From Hyphomicrobiales bacterium (GTDB lineage: Bacteria > Pseudomonadota > Alphaproteobacteria > Rhizobiales > Rhizobiaceae): 64,000 nt of DNA. Where the stretch lies: positions 283,258 through 347,257 of the forward strand of contig UCKU01000006.1 of NCBI GenBank assembly GCA_900473185.1, read 5' to 3'. The position numbers and the translations under genes were made by a program. How positions within the stretch are numbered: position 1 is the first letter of the stretch; each line of letters opens with the position of its first letter. The notes under the pieces were generated by a model, which was not told where the DNA came from, ran no database searches, and was given only the letters and a program-made list of their open reading frames with translations. This document shows positions 25,353-34,868 of the stretch, piece by piece.

Positions 25353-27275
25353 ATGAATTTTCGATTTGGTATCGGTGCTCGCCTGTATGCGGGTTTCGGT
25401 TTTCTGCTTCTGTTGATGATTGGACTGACGCTCTTTTCGGTCTCGAAGATGAATGACGTCAACCACGATCTGATGCAGATCAACGAGGTGAACAGCGTCA
25501 AGCAACGCTTCGCCATCAACTTCCGCGGCAGCGTGCACGATCGCTCGATTGCGATCCGCGATGTCGTGTTGCGCGAAGACCCGGCTGGGCGCCAGGCGGC
25601 AATCGATCTGATCGCCAAGCTTGCGGCGGTTTACGCGGAAAACGAGCAGAAGATGAATGCCATGATCTCGGTGCCGGGCGCAGCCACCGAGCCTGAAAAG
25701 GCGATCGTTGCGGAAATCGCCGATATCCAGGCGAAGACCAATCCGGTTGTCGCTGATATCATTGCCCGGCAAATGGCCAACGATGGCGTTCAGGCCAAGA
25801 AGATCCTGCTCGATCAGGCGGCGCCGCTCTTCGTCAGCTGGCTCAGGGCCATCAACAAATTCATCGACTATCAGGAGAACCTGAACAAGTCGGTCGGTGG
25901 TAACGTCAGCAGCGTCGTCGCAGGCTTCCAGGCGCTGGCGCTCGGTTCGTTGGGTTGCGCGGTGCTTCTTGCCGTTATGGCCGCATTCCTGGCGACCCGG
26001 TCGATTACCTTGCCTATGGCGAAACTCCAGCTTGCCCTCACACGCATGGCTAAAGGCAATACCGAGAGCACCAGCGATCTCGAAGCACGCGGCGACGAAG
26101 TTGGCGATCTGGCAAAGGCTGTCGGAGCCGTGCGTGACGCGGTGACCGCAGAGGCAGAGGCGCGTGCCGAAGCCGATGCCCGACGTGCTGCCAACGAGAA
26201 TGCGCAGCTCGAGGCAACAGCGGCAGAGCGAGAGGCGTTGTCGTCGCAAACCAACGATGCAGTGCGCCAGCTGGGGCATGCTCTCGAAGAGATGGCGGCC
26301 GGCAATCTCGACGTCCGTCTCGACAGGCCTTTTGCGGCGTCGCTGGACATGCTGCGCGTCAACTTCAACAATTCCGTCCAGCAGCTTCAGAAGGCCTTGC
26401 AAACCATCAGCGAAAATGCGCTTTCGATCGATGCGGGCGCCCGAGAAATCAGCGATGGTTCCAACGATCTTGCGCGGCGGACAGAGCAGCAGGCGGCATC
26501 GATCGAGCAGACCGCTGCGGCACTTGACGAAATCTCGACGACTGTCCAGGACTCCACTCGTCGTGCCGAAGAGGCCGGCAGCCTTGTTGCCAGAACACGG
26601 GCCAATGCCGAGCGTTCGGGCGAAGTCGTCAAGCGCGCGGTCTCGGCGATGAGCCAAATCGAGGGCTCTTCCAACGAGATCAACAACATCATCAGCGTTA
26701 TCGACGATATCGCCTTCCAGACTAACTTGCTCGCGCTGAATGCCGGTGTTGAAGCTGCCCGTGCAGGAGAGGCCGGCAAGGGTTTTGCGGTTGTCGCGCA
26801 AGAAGTTCGCGAACTGGCGCAGCGCTCTGCCAACGCGGCCAAGGAGATCAAGCAGTTGATCAGCAATTCCGGCGATCAGGTGCGCTCCGGCGTGACACTC
26901 GTCGGCGAAACAGGAACGGCTCTCAGCGAGATCGTCAGCGAAGTGCAGGAGATCAATCGACATGTCAGCTCGATCGTCGAGGCCGCGAAGGAACAGTCGA
27001 CCGCATTGAAAGAAATCAATGCGGCTGTGAATTCGCTCGATCAGTCGACGCAGAAGAATGCGGCAATGGTGGAAGAGACATCCGCTGCCAGCCACAAGCT
27101 TGCCGATGAAGCCAGCTCACTGACGGGCCAGCTGTCCAAGTTCCGCTTCCAAGGCTCCGGCGGACTGGTAGCTTCCCATCGAACGCCACAGCGAAACGCG
27201 CCGGTCGCAATTGTTCGCAAGGTGGCATCCACCTTTGGCGGTGGCGCGGCAGCCGAAGAATGGCGTGAGTTTTAA
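25353..27275 (+). CDS. Methyl-accepting chemotaxis protein with C-terminal CheR/CheB-tether pentapeptide
   Basis: This 640-residue protein starts at ATG 25353 after TGGAGG. An upstream ATG at 25308 adds 15 unlikely residues. A first membrane segment spans about 11-30, then a four-helix-bundle type periplasmic domain (about 31-185), a second membrane segment (about 190-215), HAMP, and the signalling tip [20 protein letters not shown]. The protein ends EEWREF. The last five residues EWREF fit the WxxF/Y pentapeptide that tethers CheR or CheB. It converges on the M20 gene with only 16 bases between stops. Confidence 0.93.
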   Translation: MNFRFGIGARLYAGFGFLLLLMIGLTLFSVSKMNDVNHDLMQINEVNSVKQRFAINFRGSVHDRSIAIRDVVLREDPAGRQAAIDLIAKLAAVYAENEQKMNAMISVPGAATEPEKAIVAEIADIQAKTNPVVADIIARQMANDGVQAKKILLDQAAPLFVSWLRAINKFIDYQENLNKSVGGNVSSVVAGFQALALGSLGCAVLLAVMAAFLATRSITLPMAKLQLALTRMAKGNTESTSDLEARGDEVGDLAKAVGAVRDAVTAEAEARAEADARRAANENAQLEATAAEREALSSQTNDAVRQLGHALEEMAAGNLDVRLDRPFAASLDMLRVNFNNSVQQLQKALQTISENALSIDAGAREISDGSNDLARRTEQQAASIEQTAAALDEISTTVQDSTRRAEEAGSLVARTRANAERSGEVVKRAVSAMSQIEGSSNEINNIISVIDDIAFQTNLLALNAGVEAARAGEAGKGFAVVAQEVRELAQRSANAAKEIKQLISNSGDQVRSGVTLVGETGTALSEIVSEVQEINRHVSSIVEAAKEQSTALKEINAAVNSLDQSTQKNAAMVEETSAASHKLADEASSLTGQLSKFRFQGSGGLVASHRTPQRNAPVAIVRKVASTFGGGAAAEEWREF

Positions 27276-27291
27276 GATAGGTCGTCGCTAT

Positions 27292-28743
27292 TCAAAGCCG
27301 GCTGTGAACCGCCGCGGGCATCACATTGTCGGGGATCGGGCACAGATAGGCTTTGCCGCTGGTCTTTTCTTGCCACTCGGCCTTTGCGGCGGCCAGGAGG
27401 TCGGATGACAACATCAATGCGAGACCCGTTGTCGCAAGCGTCTTGGCCGCATGCGCCATGGCTTTGTGCGCAGCCGGGCTTTTTCCCTGCGCGACGACCT
27501 GCCAGGTATGGGGATGGGTGCCGATCGCCCAGGCTGGCGCCCAGCATTGCGCCGTCGGCGTCACCCAGCTGACGTCGCCGACATCGGTCGATCCGGCCCG
27601 GAAATGCGATTGTCCTTCGAAATCGCGCAGACCGGTGTGCAAGGGCGTCGAGCCATCGACCTTGGCGTTGGAGAACACATCGCCCTTGATCTGATAGAGG
27701 CGAATGCTGCTCCTGATCGCCTCCTGCGTGAACGTGTCCTGGATTTTCCTGGCAAACGCGATGTCGGCCTCGTCGAAGGCTATCGGCCCGAGCGCGACCA
27801 TGTTCTCGTGCATCGCCGTTTCAAGCGTGATGTTGGGAAGGAGGTTTGTCGAGGCGGTGTCGAACACGATCTCGACCTCGGTTTCGGTCATCATCGCCGC
27901 GCCTCGCGCAACTTTCTCGACGCGTCCGGCAAGCTCAAGCGCCTGCGGCATGTCGGGCGCCCTGATCAGATAGAAAACCTCGGCGCTGGCCTGCACGACA
28001 TTGGCCGCCCTGCCGCCGGCATCGGTGATCGCGTAGTGAACGCGACAATCCTGCGGCATGTGTTCACGCAGGAAATTGACGCCGACATTCATGAGTTCGA
28101 CCGCATCGAGCGCCGAACGGCCGAGATGGGCGCCGTTGGCAGCATGTGCCGCGACGCCTTTGAAGCGATAGTAATATTCGAGAACGGCAAGATTGTTCGT
28201 CGAACGAACACCGTTGAACGGAGCCGGATGCCAGGTCAGGGCGGCATCGACGTCATCGAATGCGCCGTCACGAACCATGAAGGTCTTGCCGGAACCGCCC
28301 TCCTCTCCCGGGCAGCCGTAATAGCGCACTGTTCCGGGCAGGTTCTTCTCCTTGAGGTGGCGGGCAAGCGCAACCGCCGCCATCAGCGACCCGACGCCAA
28401 GCAGATTGTGCCCGCAGCCGTGGCCGGTCGCTCCCGCTGCCGCAGGACGAGGCTCGGCCAGATTGGCGGCCTGGCTCATTCCTGCCAGGGCGTCGAATTC
28501 GCCGAGGAAAGCGATCACTGGCTGGCCGGTGCCGGATTCGCCGATGAAGGCCGTTTCCATGCCCGCGACGCCGCGGCGCACGGCAAAGCCGTTTTCCTCG
28601 AGCGTCCTTGCCAGCAATTGCGAGGAACGCCGCTCCTCGAATTTCAGCTCCGCGAAATCCCAGATACTGTCGCTGAGGGCGATATAATCCGATTTCATCT
28701 TTTCGATCGTCGCGACAATGGAGTTGAACGCGTCAAGATTCAT
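27292..28743 (-). CDS. M20-family amidohydrolase, AbgB-like (aminobenzoyl-glutamate hydrolase type)
   Basis: The chosen start at 28743 (MNLDAFNSIVATIEKMKS) gives 483 residues, the usual AbgB length. The longer frame to 28905 runs into the binding-protein gene. Metal-site motifs are visible: FLGEFDALAGM, ATGHGCGHNLLG and PGEEGGSGKTFM, plus WHPAPFNGVRSTNNLAVLEY. AbgB hydrolyses the amide of p-aminobenzoyl-glutamate; other members act on N-acyl or indole amides. It is the last gene of the dipeptide-type ABC operon, so it probably cleaves the imported amide in the cytoplasm. Confidence 0.88.
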   Translation of the reverse strand: MNLDAFNSIVATIEKMKSDYIALSDSIWDFAELKFEERRSSQLLARTLEENGFAVRRGVAGMETAFIGESGTGQPVIAFLGEFDALAGMSQAANLAEPRPAAAGATGHGCGHNLLGVGSLMAAVALARHLKEKNLPGTVRYYGCPGEEGGSGKTFMVRDGAFDDVDAALTWHPAPFNGVRSTNNLAVLEYYYRFKGVAAHAANGAHLGRSALDAVELMNVGVNFLREHMPQDCRVHYAITDAGGRAANVVQASAEVFYLIRAPDMPQALELAGRVEKVARGAAMMTETEVEIVFDTASTNLLPNITLETAMHENMVALGPIAFDEADIAFARKIQDTFTQEAIRSSIRLYQIKGDVFSNAKVDGSTPLHTGLRDFEGQSHFRAGSTDVGDVSWVTPTAQCWAPAWAIGTHPHTWQVVAQGKSPAAHKAMAHAAKTLATTGLALMLSSDLLAAAKAEWQEKTSGKAYLCPIPDNVMPAAVHSRL

Positions 28744-28794
28744 GGTATTTCCTCGCTGTCTGTCCTGCCGCCACAGGGACGTGTTGCACCGGAC

Positions 28795-28814
28795 CCGGCA
28801 GGGCTGCCTGCCGG
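28795..28814 (-). terminator. Intercistronic hairpin between binding protein and M20 genes
   Basis: CCGGCAGG (28795-28802) pairs perfectly with CCTGCCGG (28807-28814) around a 4-base loop. It lies in the 127-base gap after the binding-protein stop and before the M20 start. No T run follows. It probably stabilises the upstream mRNA or partly terminates. Confidence 0.6.
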
Positions 28815-28870
28815 ATCTCCTGTTGGCTGTCGAAATGGGGATCGCCGCGCCCGGGTGCGCCAGTTCAGGC

Positions 28871-30415
28871 TCAATTGTCGAGCGAAACTTCCCAAAGACG
28901 GGCATTCGACTGCCAGACGGGCTGGCCCTTCAGCTTTTTGGTCGCGCCCCAGACATCCACCATGTCATAGAGGAAGATGCCCGGCATTTCCTTGAGCATC
29001 AGCGTGTGAAACTCGTCGAAGATCGCCTGACGCTTCGTCTGGTCGGACTCCGCATAGGCGGCCTTCATCAGCTCGACTGCCTTCGGGTCATCCCACATCA
29101 AGGAAGCGTTCTTGTCCTTGTTGCCGACATAGAAGCCGTACATCAGCGCCGGATCGAGCCGCGGCGCGACCGATTGCGAGATGACCTGATAGTTGCCTGA
29201 TCGGCGGCGATCGACCTGCGTCGCATAGTCGAGCACCTCGATCTGCACGTTAAGGCCTGCCTGCTGCATCATGGCCTGCGCCATCACCGCAGCCGGGAAG
29301 CTTGGCACGTTGCTGCGCTTGTTGGCGATGATGGTAATCGGTTCGCCCTTATAGCCGGCCGCCGCAAGCTCCTTCTTGGCGGCCTCGAGGTCGTAGGGCA
29401 GACGCTTCTTCTGGACATCGTCGAAATAGAGCGAATCTTGCGAAACCATCGAACCATTGGCCGTGCCGGAGCCATTGGAGGCGGCCTCGACGAGCTGGTC
29501 GAGATCGAGAGCCATCGCCATAGCCCGGCGCACGCCAGGATTGCTCAGAACCTTGTCGCGCGTCTGGATGTAGAAGAGGTTTTTGCCGTTATTGCGAGCC
29601 ACGATCAGCTGCATCGTGTCGCTCGTCTTGAATTCGGGAATGAGATCCGGCGAGATCTCCGCGGTGTCGAGCACGCCGGACTGAAGACCGGCCTTTACGG
29701 TTGAAGCATCGGGAATGACCATGAATTTGATGCCGTCGACGAGAGGGCGCTTGGAGCCGACCATACCGTCGGGCTTGCCGTCGTTCTGGGGCGAGACATA
29801 ATCGTCGAACTTGGCGAGATGGATATACTCGCCCTTCTTCCATTCATCCCATTTGAAGGGGCCGGTGCCGATCGGCTTGACGAAGCTTCCGTCCGCGCCG
29901 ACCGATTCCGGCGAGATCATCCCGGTGTAACCGCATTCGGGGCGCGACATCAGGCCAAGGAAAACCGCCGATGGCTTTTCCAGCGTGATGGTGACGGTCG
30001 AAGCATCGACGGCCTTGACCCCGGTAATATGCACATTGCCGCTACCGTCGAAATCAGCAAGGCAGGTCCATTTCGTTTCGGGCTTGAGATAGCGGTTCCA
30101 GTTCCACACGACGTCATCGGCGGTCAATTTCTTACCGTTGTGGAATTTGACGTCGTCACGCAGTTTGAAGCTGTAGGTCAGCCCATCGGCCGAGACTTCA
30201 AAACTCTTTGCCAGCAGCGGCTTGACCTCGCCATTGTTGGCATAGCCGACGAGCCCTTCGACGATATGCAGGATGACGCCATCGGTATTGCCGTCGCGAT
30301 TGACGCCCGGATTGTTGCTGCGCAGATCGGAACTTTGAGCCACGACGATGTCGCGAGCGTCGACCATGCTGGTCATCGCCATCAACATGGTGCCTGCAAG
30401 AAGAAGCTTATGCAT
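28871..30415 (-). CDS. ABC transporter substrate-binding protein, dipeptide/nickel type (SBP_bac_5)
   Basis: This 514-residue protein has a Sec signal (MHKLLLAGTMLMAMTSMVDA). Family features are YSFKLRDDVKFHNGKKLTADDVVW, IGTGPFKWDEWKKGEYIHLA and PGVRRAMAMALDLDQLVEAA. Such proteins bind peptides, opines, glutathione or similar ligands. It is preceded by the beta-lactamase-like gene and followed by the M20 hydrolase in the same operon. Confidence 0.92.
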   Translation of the reverse strand: MHKLLLAGTMLMAMTSMVDARDIVVAQSSDLRSNNPGVNRDGNTDGVILHIVEGLVGYANNGEVKPLLAKSFEVSADGLTYSFKLRDDVKFHNGKKLTADDVVWNWNRYLKPETKWTCLADFDGSGNVHITGVKAVDASTVTITLEKPSAVFLGLMSRPECGYTGMISPESVGADGSFVKPIGTGPFKWDEWKKGEYIHLAKFDDYVSPQNDGKPDGMVGSKRPLVDGIKFMVIPDASTVKAGLQSGVLDTAEISPDLIPEFKTSDTMQLIVARNNGKNLFYIQTRDKVLSNPGVRRAMAMALDLDQLVEAASNGSGTANGSMVSQDSLYFDDVQKKRLPYDLEAAKKELAAAGYKGEPITIIANKRSNVPSFPAAVMAQAMMQQAGLNVQIEVLDYATQVDRRRSGNYQVISQSVAPRLDPALMYGFYVGNKDKNASLMWDDPKAVELMKAAYAESDQTKRQAIFDEFHTLMLKEMPGIFLYDMVDVWGATKKLKGQPVWQSNARLWEVSLDN

Positions 30416-30440
30416 TGTTCTACCCTCTTTTTATGGATCG

Positions 30441-31304
30441 TTAGGATCGGAGTTCATCCCAGCAGGCGCGTGAAAGCCTGCCGATAGTTTCAAGCGCGAC
30501 CGTATAGCCAGGTGTGCCGTCCGGCATTTCCTGCGGTACGTCGTCGGTATAGGCGGCGATGATGTAGAAGGGGGAACCGTCGCGATACACGATACCGGCA
30601 TTCATGCGGCCACGCTTTCCCGTGCCACCCTTGTGGGCGACGAGCACACCCAACGGCAGCCGGGAGGGAATGGCATAGCGCAGGATCTGGTTCTTCAGGG
30701 TTTGAAGCGCATAGGCGCACAGCGCCTGCGAGCAGCCGAGCCGGTCCGCGGCTTCCTGCGAATTCTGCGCATCCAGGATGGTCTGCAGCAGATAGGCCTG
30801 ATCGCGCGCCGTCGTCGTGGTGACGGCCTTCAATGAATGATCGGGCGACAGCGCCAAGGGAGGGATGAGGAAGCGATGGTTGGTGCCCGTCAAGCCGATC
30901 GATTTGCAATAACCGTCGACCTCTTCGAGCGTCAGCCTTTCGAAGACCATCTTGGTGCAGACATTGTCGCTCAGTACCATCATGCCGGTGATGGCATCGC
31001 GCAGCGATATGACGATACCGGGCGTCAGATAGCGAAACATCCCGCTCGCCACTTCCTCGGCGAAACGCTTTTCGTAGGTGATCCGTTCGTCCAGATCCAG
31101 GCGGCCTTCATGCGCGGCCTTCAAGGCCGCCATCATGATCGAGGTCTTTCGGGTGCTGGCGGAGGGAGTTTCCTCGTCCGCGCCCCTGCCGATCGTTTCA
31201 CCGCTTGAAAGCGCACGCACCATAAAGCGCGTCACGAAAGGCTGGGCATCGCAGATCGCGTTCAATCGCTCCGCAAGCTTTTCGGATTCAATCATCGTCG
31301 TCAT
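30441..31304 (-). CDS. Cytoplasmic class A beta-lactamase-fold serine hydrolase
   Basis: This 287-residue protein has the class A triad of motifs: S50-T-R-K53 (SxxK), S112-D-N114, and K225-G-G in AHKGGTGKRGRMNAGIVY. It has no signal peptide, so it should stay in the cytoplasm, and I find no glutamate in the expected omega-loop position (LIPPLALSPDHSLKA, about 146-160) where beta-lactamases keep their deacylating Glu166. It sits inside a dipeptide-type ABC operon next to an M20 amidase. An amidase, esterase or lactam hydrolase acting on the imported compound is more likely than antibiotic resistance. Confidence 0.85.
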   Translation of the reverse strand: MTTMIESEKLAERLNAICDAQPFVTRFMVRALSSGETIGRGADEETPSASTRKTSIMMAALKAAHEGRLDLDERITYEKRFAEEVASGMFRYLTPGIVISLRDAITGMMVLSDNVCTKMVFERLTLEEVDGYCKSIGLTGTNHRFLIPPLALSPDHSLKAVTTTTARDQAYLLQTILDAQNSQEAADRLGCSQALCAYALQTLKNQILRYAIPSRLPLGVLVAHKGGTGKRGRMNAGIVYRDGSPFYIIAAYTDDVPQEMPDGTPGYTVALETIGRLSRACWDELRS

Positions 31305-31305
31305 G

Positions 31306-32934
31306 TCAGTTCTCCAGGCGCCATTTGAGGGTCACGCCGCCCTGACTATTGTGGTCCAGAGCGGGGATGGCCGAGAGAAGCCGTTGCGTATAGGCCTCCT
31401 TCGGGCTGTCGAAAACGGTATCGCGGTCGCCCTCCTCGATGATCCGGCCGTCCTGCATGACGACGACGCGATCGGCCACCTGTTCGACCACGCCGAGATC
31501 GTGGCTGATGAACAGGCAGGAAAAGCCGTAGCGTTTTTGCAGATCGGACAGGAGTTCGAGCACTTGCGCCCTCACCGTCACGTCGAGGGCCGATACCGGT
31601 TCGTCGGCGATCAGGAATTTCGGCCGGCGCGCAATGGCGCGGGCAATCGCCACGCGCTGACGCTGGCCGCCCGAAAGCTCATGCGGGTAGCGCTCGGCAT
31701 AGTCGGCCCCAAGCCCGACTTCCTCCAGCGTCTCCAGGGCGCGCTTGCGCTTTGCCGCGGCGTCGAGATCAGGAACGAGCCGCAGCGCCTCCTGCACAAG
31801 CGCGATGATGGTCATGCGCGGATTGAGAGAGGAATAAGGATCCTGAAACACCATCTGGCAATTCAGCCGATAGTCCATCCAGTCGTCGTCGCGGCTGCGT
31901 CCCTTGAAGCGGATATCGCCTTCGCTCTCCCGGACCAGTCCGGCAATGGTGCGGCCAAGCGTGGTCTTGCCGGAGCCCGAACCGCCGACCAGGGCAACGA
32001 CTTCGCCCTCGTGGATATCGATGCTGACGCCATGCAGCGCCCGTTTTGGCACTGCCTTCTTCATCAGCGACCGCCGGCCCCCATAGTCGACGACGATATC
32101 CCGCGCCGAGACCATCGGCGCCTTGCTCTTGTCGATCGTCCGCGTCTCTCCACGGAACGGCAGGGAGGAAAGCAGTTTCTTCGTATAGGCACGCTGCGGT
32201 GCGTCGAGCAGATCGGCGGTGCGCCCTTCTTCGACGATCACGCCCTTTTCCATGACGACGATGCGGTTTGTGTAGCGGGCAACCATCGGCAGATCGTGAC
32301 TGATCAGCAGCACGGCAGTGCCTTCCGCCTGCGTCAGTTCCACCATCAATTCCATGACGTCGCGCTGGATCACGGCATCGAGCGCGGTCGTCGGCTCGTC
32401 GGCGATCAAGAGTGCCGGTTTCAGCAGCATGACCGATGCCAGCATGATGCGCTGGCGCATGCCGCCCGAGAATTCATGCGGATAGGAAGTGAGCGCCCCG
32501 GCTGGATCGCGGATCCCCACCCGGTTCAGCATGTCGAGGATCCGGCTGCGCCGTTCTTCCTGCGAAAGTTTCGTATGTAGCTGCAACCCTTCTTCGAGTT
32601 GGCGACCGATCGTCATCGAGGGATTGAGCGAGGTCATCGGCTCCTGGAAGACGACGCCGATTTCTGCACCACGCAATTGGCGCAATTGAGCGCCGTTCAT
32701 GGAAAGCACGTCGCGCCCCTTGTAGGCAACGGAGCCGCCGATCACTCTGATGGGTGCCGGCAGCAGCGAAATCAGGGCGCGTGTTGCCAGCGTCTTGCCC
32801 GATCCGCTCTCCCCGACAATGCCGAATATCTCGCCTGGCGCGATGTCAAAACTAACGTCCTTGACGACCTGCACACCGGTTCCGACGACATGAAGCGACA
32901 GGTTGCGGACATTCAAAAGCGTTTCATTGGTCAT
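31306..32934 (-). CDS. ABC transporter ATP-binding protein, two fused ATPase domains (DppD-DppF type)
   Basis: This 542-residue protein has two complete nucleotide-binding domains: Walker A GESGSGKT (about residue 40) with FSGGMRQR, then GGSGSGKTT (about 320) with LSGGQRQR and LIADEPVSALD. The oligopeptide-type C-terminal extension is seen after each domain. It energises the DppB/DppC-type permeases, whose genes overlap it upstream. One base separates its stop from the beta-lactamase-like gene start. Confidence 0.93.
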   Translation of the reverse strand: MTNETLLNVRNLSLHVVGTGVQVVKDVSFDIAPGEIFGIVGESGSGKTLATRALISLLPAPIRVIGGSVAYKGRDVLSMNGAQLRQLRGAEIGVVFQEPMTSLNPSMTIGRQLEEGLQLHTKLSQEERRSRILDMLNRVGIRDPAGALTSYPHEFSGGMRQRIMLASVMLLKPALLIADEPTTALDAVIQRDVMELMVELTQAEGTAVLLISHDLPMVARYTNRIVVMEKGVIVEEGRTADLLDAPQRAYTKKLLSSLPFRGETRTIDKSKAPMVSARDIVVDYGGRRSLMKKAVPKRALHGVSIDIHEGEVVALVGGSGSGKTTLGRTIAGLVRESEGDIRFKGRSRDDDWMDYRLNCQMVFQDPYSSLNPRMTIIALVQEALRLVPDLDAAAKRKRALETLEEVGLGADYAERYPHELSGGQRQRVAIARAIARRPKFLIADEPVSALDVTVRAQVLELLSDLQKRYGFSCLFISHDLGVVEQVADRVVVMQDGRIIEEGDRDTVFDSPKEAYTQRLLSAIPALDHNSQGGVTLKWRLEN

Positions 32935-33749
32935 TTCAGTCCCCTCATGCGCGGATCAAGCTTATCCCGGAGAGCGTCACCCAGAAGATTGATGCCGAGG
33001 AGCGTCAGGGCGATCGCCAGGCCCGGGAAGAGACCCAGCCAGACCGCCTGCTCGATGAATGGCCGCCCGGCGGCCAGCATGTTGCCCCAAGTCGGCGCCG
33101 GCGGCGGAACGCCGAGACCGAGGAAGCTGAGTGCGCTTTCCGAAAGGATCGCCCAGCCGAACATCGAGGTCGCAAGCACGGTGATCGGGGCGACGCAATT
33201 GGGAAGGATATGGCGGAACATGGTGTAGAGCTCGCCATTGCCCATCACCCTGGAGGCCTCGATGAATTCCCGCTCGCGCAGCGACAGGACGGCGCCGCGG
33301 ACAACGCGGGCCATCGAGGGAGAATAGGCAATGCCCAGCGCGAAGATGATGCCATATTGGTTGGCGCCGAAGACGGCGAGCAATCCAAGCGCCAGAAGGA
33401 TGCCGGGAAATGCGAGAAGCGCGTTGTTGACGGCCATGATGACTGCATCGATCCAACCGCGGGCATAACCGCTGACGAGACCGATCAGCGTGCCGCAGAC
33501 CGTCGCGAATGTGACCGTCAAGGTGCCGATCCAGACGCTCGCCCGGGCGCCGACGATCAGGCGGCTGAGCACGTCGCGGCCGAATTCGTCGGTTCCGAGC
33601 CAGTGGGCGCTGCTTGGCGCCGCCAACCGTGCCGTGAAGCCGAGCTTCATCGGATCATAGGGGGTCCAGAAAAGGCCGATCGCAGCGGAGATGAGCAATG
33701 CGGCAATCAGAATGCTGCCAATGAAGCCGTTGAACGTGACGTTTTTCAT
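32931..33749 (-). CDS. ABC transporter permease, DppC type
   Basis: The ATG at 33749 (MKNVTFNGFIGSILIAALL) gives 272 residues; the longer open frame to 34010 lies inside dppB. About six membrane segments are present. The N-terminal DppC motif WLGTDEFGRDVLSRLIVGAR and the EAA loop EASRVMGNGELYTMFRHILP are clear. It overlaps dppB and the ATPase by ATGA junctions. Confidence 0.92.
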   Translation of the reverse strand: MKNVTFNGFIGSILIAALLISAAIGLFWTPYDPMKLGFTARLAAPSSAHWLGTDEFGRDVLSRLIVGARASVWIGTLTVTFATVCGTLIGLVSGYARGWIDAVIMAVNNALLAFPGILLALGLLAVFGANQYGIIFALGIAYSPSMARVVRGAVLSLREREFIEASRVMGNGELYTMFRHILPNCVAPITVLATSMFGWAILSESALSFLGLGVPPPAPTWGNMLAAGRPFIEQAVWLGLFPGLAIALTLLGINLLGDALRDKLDPRMRGLK

Positions 33750-34690
33750 TCGGCGACTACCCGCGGATCGAACAGGGGATAGAGCAGGTCGACGACCAAA
33801 TTGACCAGCACATAGGAAAGCGAGACGAACAGGAGGCAACCCTGGATAACGGGGTAATCGCGGGCAAAAATGCTGTCGACCATCAGTCGCCCGAGCCCCG
33901 GAATGGTGAAGACCGTCTCGATGACGGCAATGCCGCCGAGCAGATTGCCAAGGATCAGGCCGATGACTGTCCAGGTCGGGCCGAAGGCGTTCTTGAAGGC
34001 GTGCCGCCAAAGAACGGCGCTTTCGGAAAGCCCCTTGGCCCGGGCGTGGGTAATATAGTCGAGACGCAGCACTTCCAGCGTCGAGGCGCGTGCCATGCGG
34101 ATCAACACACCCATCTCATGAATGACCAGGGTCATGATCGGCAGCACGAGATAGAGCAGGCCGCCGGTGACGTTGCTGCCGATCGAGACATAGCCCAGGA
34201 CCGGTAACCAGCCGAGTTTCAAGCCGAAGAAAAGCAGGAGGAGGAGTCCGAGCCAGAATGTCGGGATCGACAGCAGGATCGTGGCCGTGCCAACGAGTGC
34301 CAGGTCCGTCAGACTGTTCTGCCGCCAGGCGGCGATGACGCCGGCCGGCACGGCGACGAGACTCGCCAGAAGGACGGCGATAACGACGATTTCGGCGCTG
34401 ACCAGAAAACGTGATGCGACGAGTGGCAGAACCGCCTCGTCATTGACGATCGAGCGGCCGAAGTCACCCTGTATGACATTGGCGGTCCAGATCAGGAACT
34501 GTTCTGGCAGCGATTTATCGAGGCCGAGTTCCGAGCGCATCGCCGCGATCTGATCCGGCTCAGCCATGTCCCCCAGCATCAGTGCCGCTGGATCGCCGGG
34601 TATGAAGCGGATCAGCGTGAAGACAGTCACCGAAACGAGGACGATCGTCGGCAATGCCATCAGCAGGCGGTTCAGAAGGAATTTCAGCAT
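33746..34690 (-). CDS. ABC transporter permease, DppB type
   Basis: The ATG at 34690 (MLKFLLNRLLMALPTIVLVS) gives 314 residues, typical for DppB. The start of a longer frame at 34747 is not supported. The motif FIPGDPAALMLGD near residue 30 and the EAA loop THARAKGLSESAVLWRHAFK are present. It is the first gene of the operon DppB-DppC-ATPase-hydrolase-binding protein-M20. The upstream 178-base gap carries CGCA/TGCG dyads. Confidence 0.92.
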   Translation of the reverse strand: MLKFLLNRLLMALPTIVLVSVTVFTLIRFIPGDPAALMLGDMAEPDQIAAMRSELGLDKSLPEQFLIWTANVIQGDFGRSIVNDEAVLPLVASRFLVSAEIVVIAVLLASLVAVPAGVIAAWRQNSLTDLALVGTATILLSIPTFWLGLLLLLFFGLKLGWLPVLGYVSIGSNVTGGLLYLVLPIMTLVIHEMGVLIRMARASTLEVLRLDYITHARAKGLSESAVLWRHAFKNAFGPTWTVIGLILGNLLGGIAVIETVFTIPGLGRLMVDSIFARDYPVIQGCLLFVSLSYVLVNLVVDLLYPLFDPRVVAE

Positions 34691-34772
34691 TTTTGTTCCC
34701 CGCGATGGGTGACGGACAGTGCCCGGCGCCATCGGTTTCGTTGCCAAAGACTATGATCGAATGAAGAAATAT

Positions 34773-34816
34773 CCGCAATATTATGCGATTTCGTCATAAG
34801 TCTATGCGGAATGCGG
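34773..34816. promoter_or_regulatory. Candidate LysR operator upstream of the dipeptide-type operon
   Basis: CCGCA (34773-34777), a 6-base spacer, then TGCGA (34784-34788) forms a dyad. Two TGCGG copies follow at 34805-34809 and 34812-34816. The same CCGCA-N6-TGCGG arrangement occurs at 36751-36766 beside the second LysR gene. Its place between the LysR gene and dppB suggests the activator site of the operon. Confidence 0.5.
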
Positions 34817-34868
34817 CCGCAACCCAGGCGGTTGCGTTCGAGGCGAACTTCAGGCTAAAAATTTGATT

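Noticed and set aside
27451..28995. 514-codon plus-strand frame
   Set aside because: Antisense to the M20 gene whose motifs are clear; same reasoning applies to 31078-32580, 43590-45170 and 34863-35882.
30441..31304. Antibiotic-resistance beta-lactamase
   Set aside because: No signal peptide, no visible Glu166 equivalent, and catabolic operon context. Kept as a beta-lactamase-fold hydrolase only.
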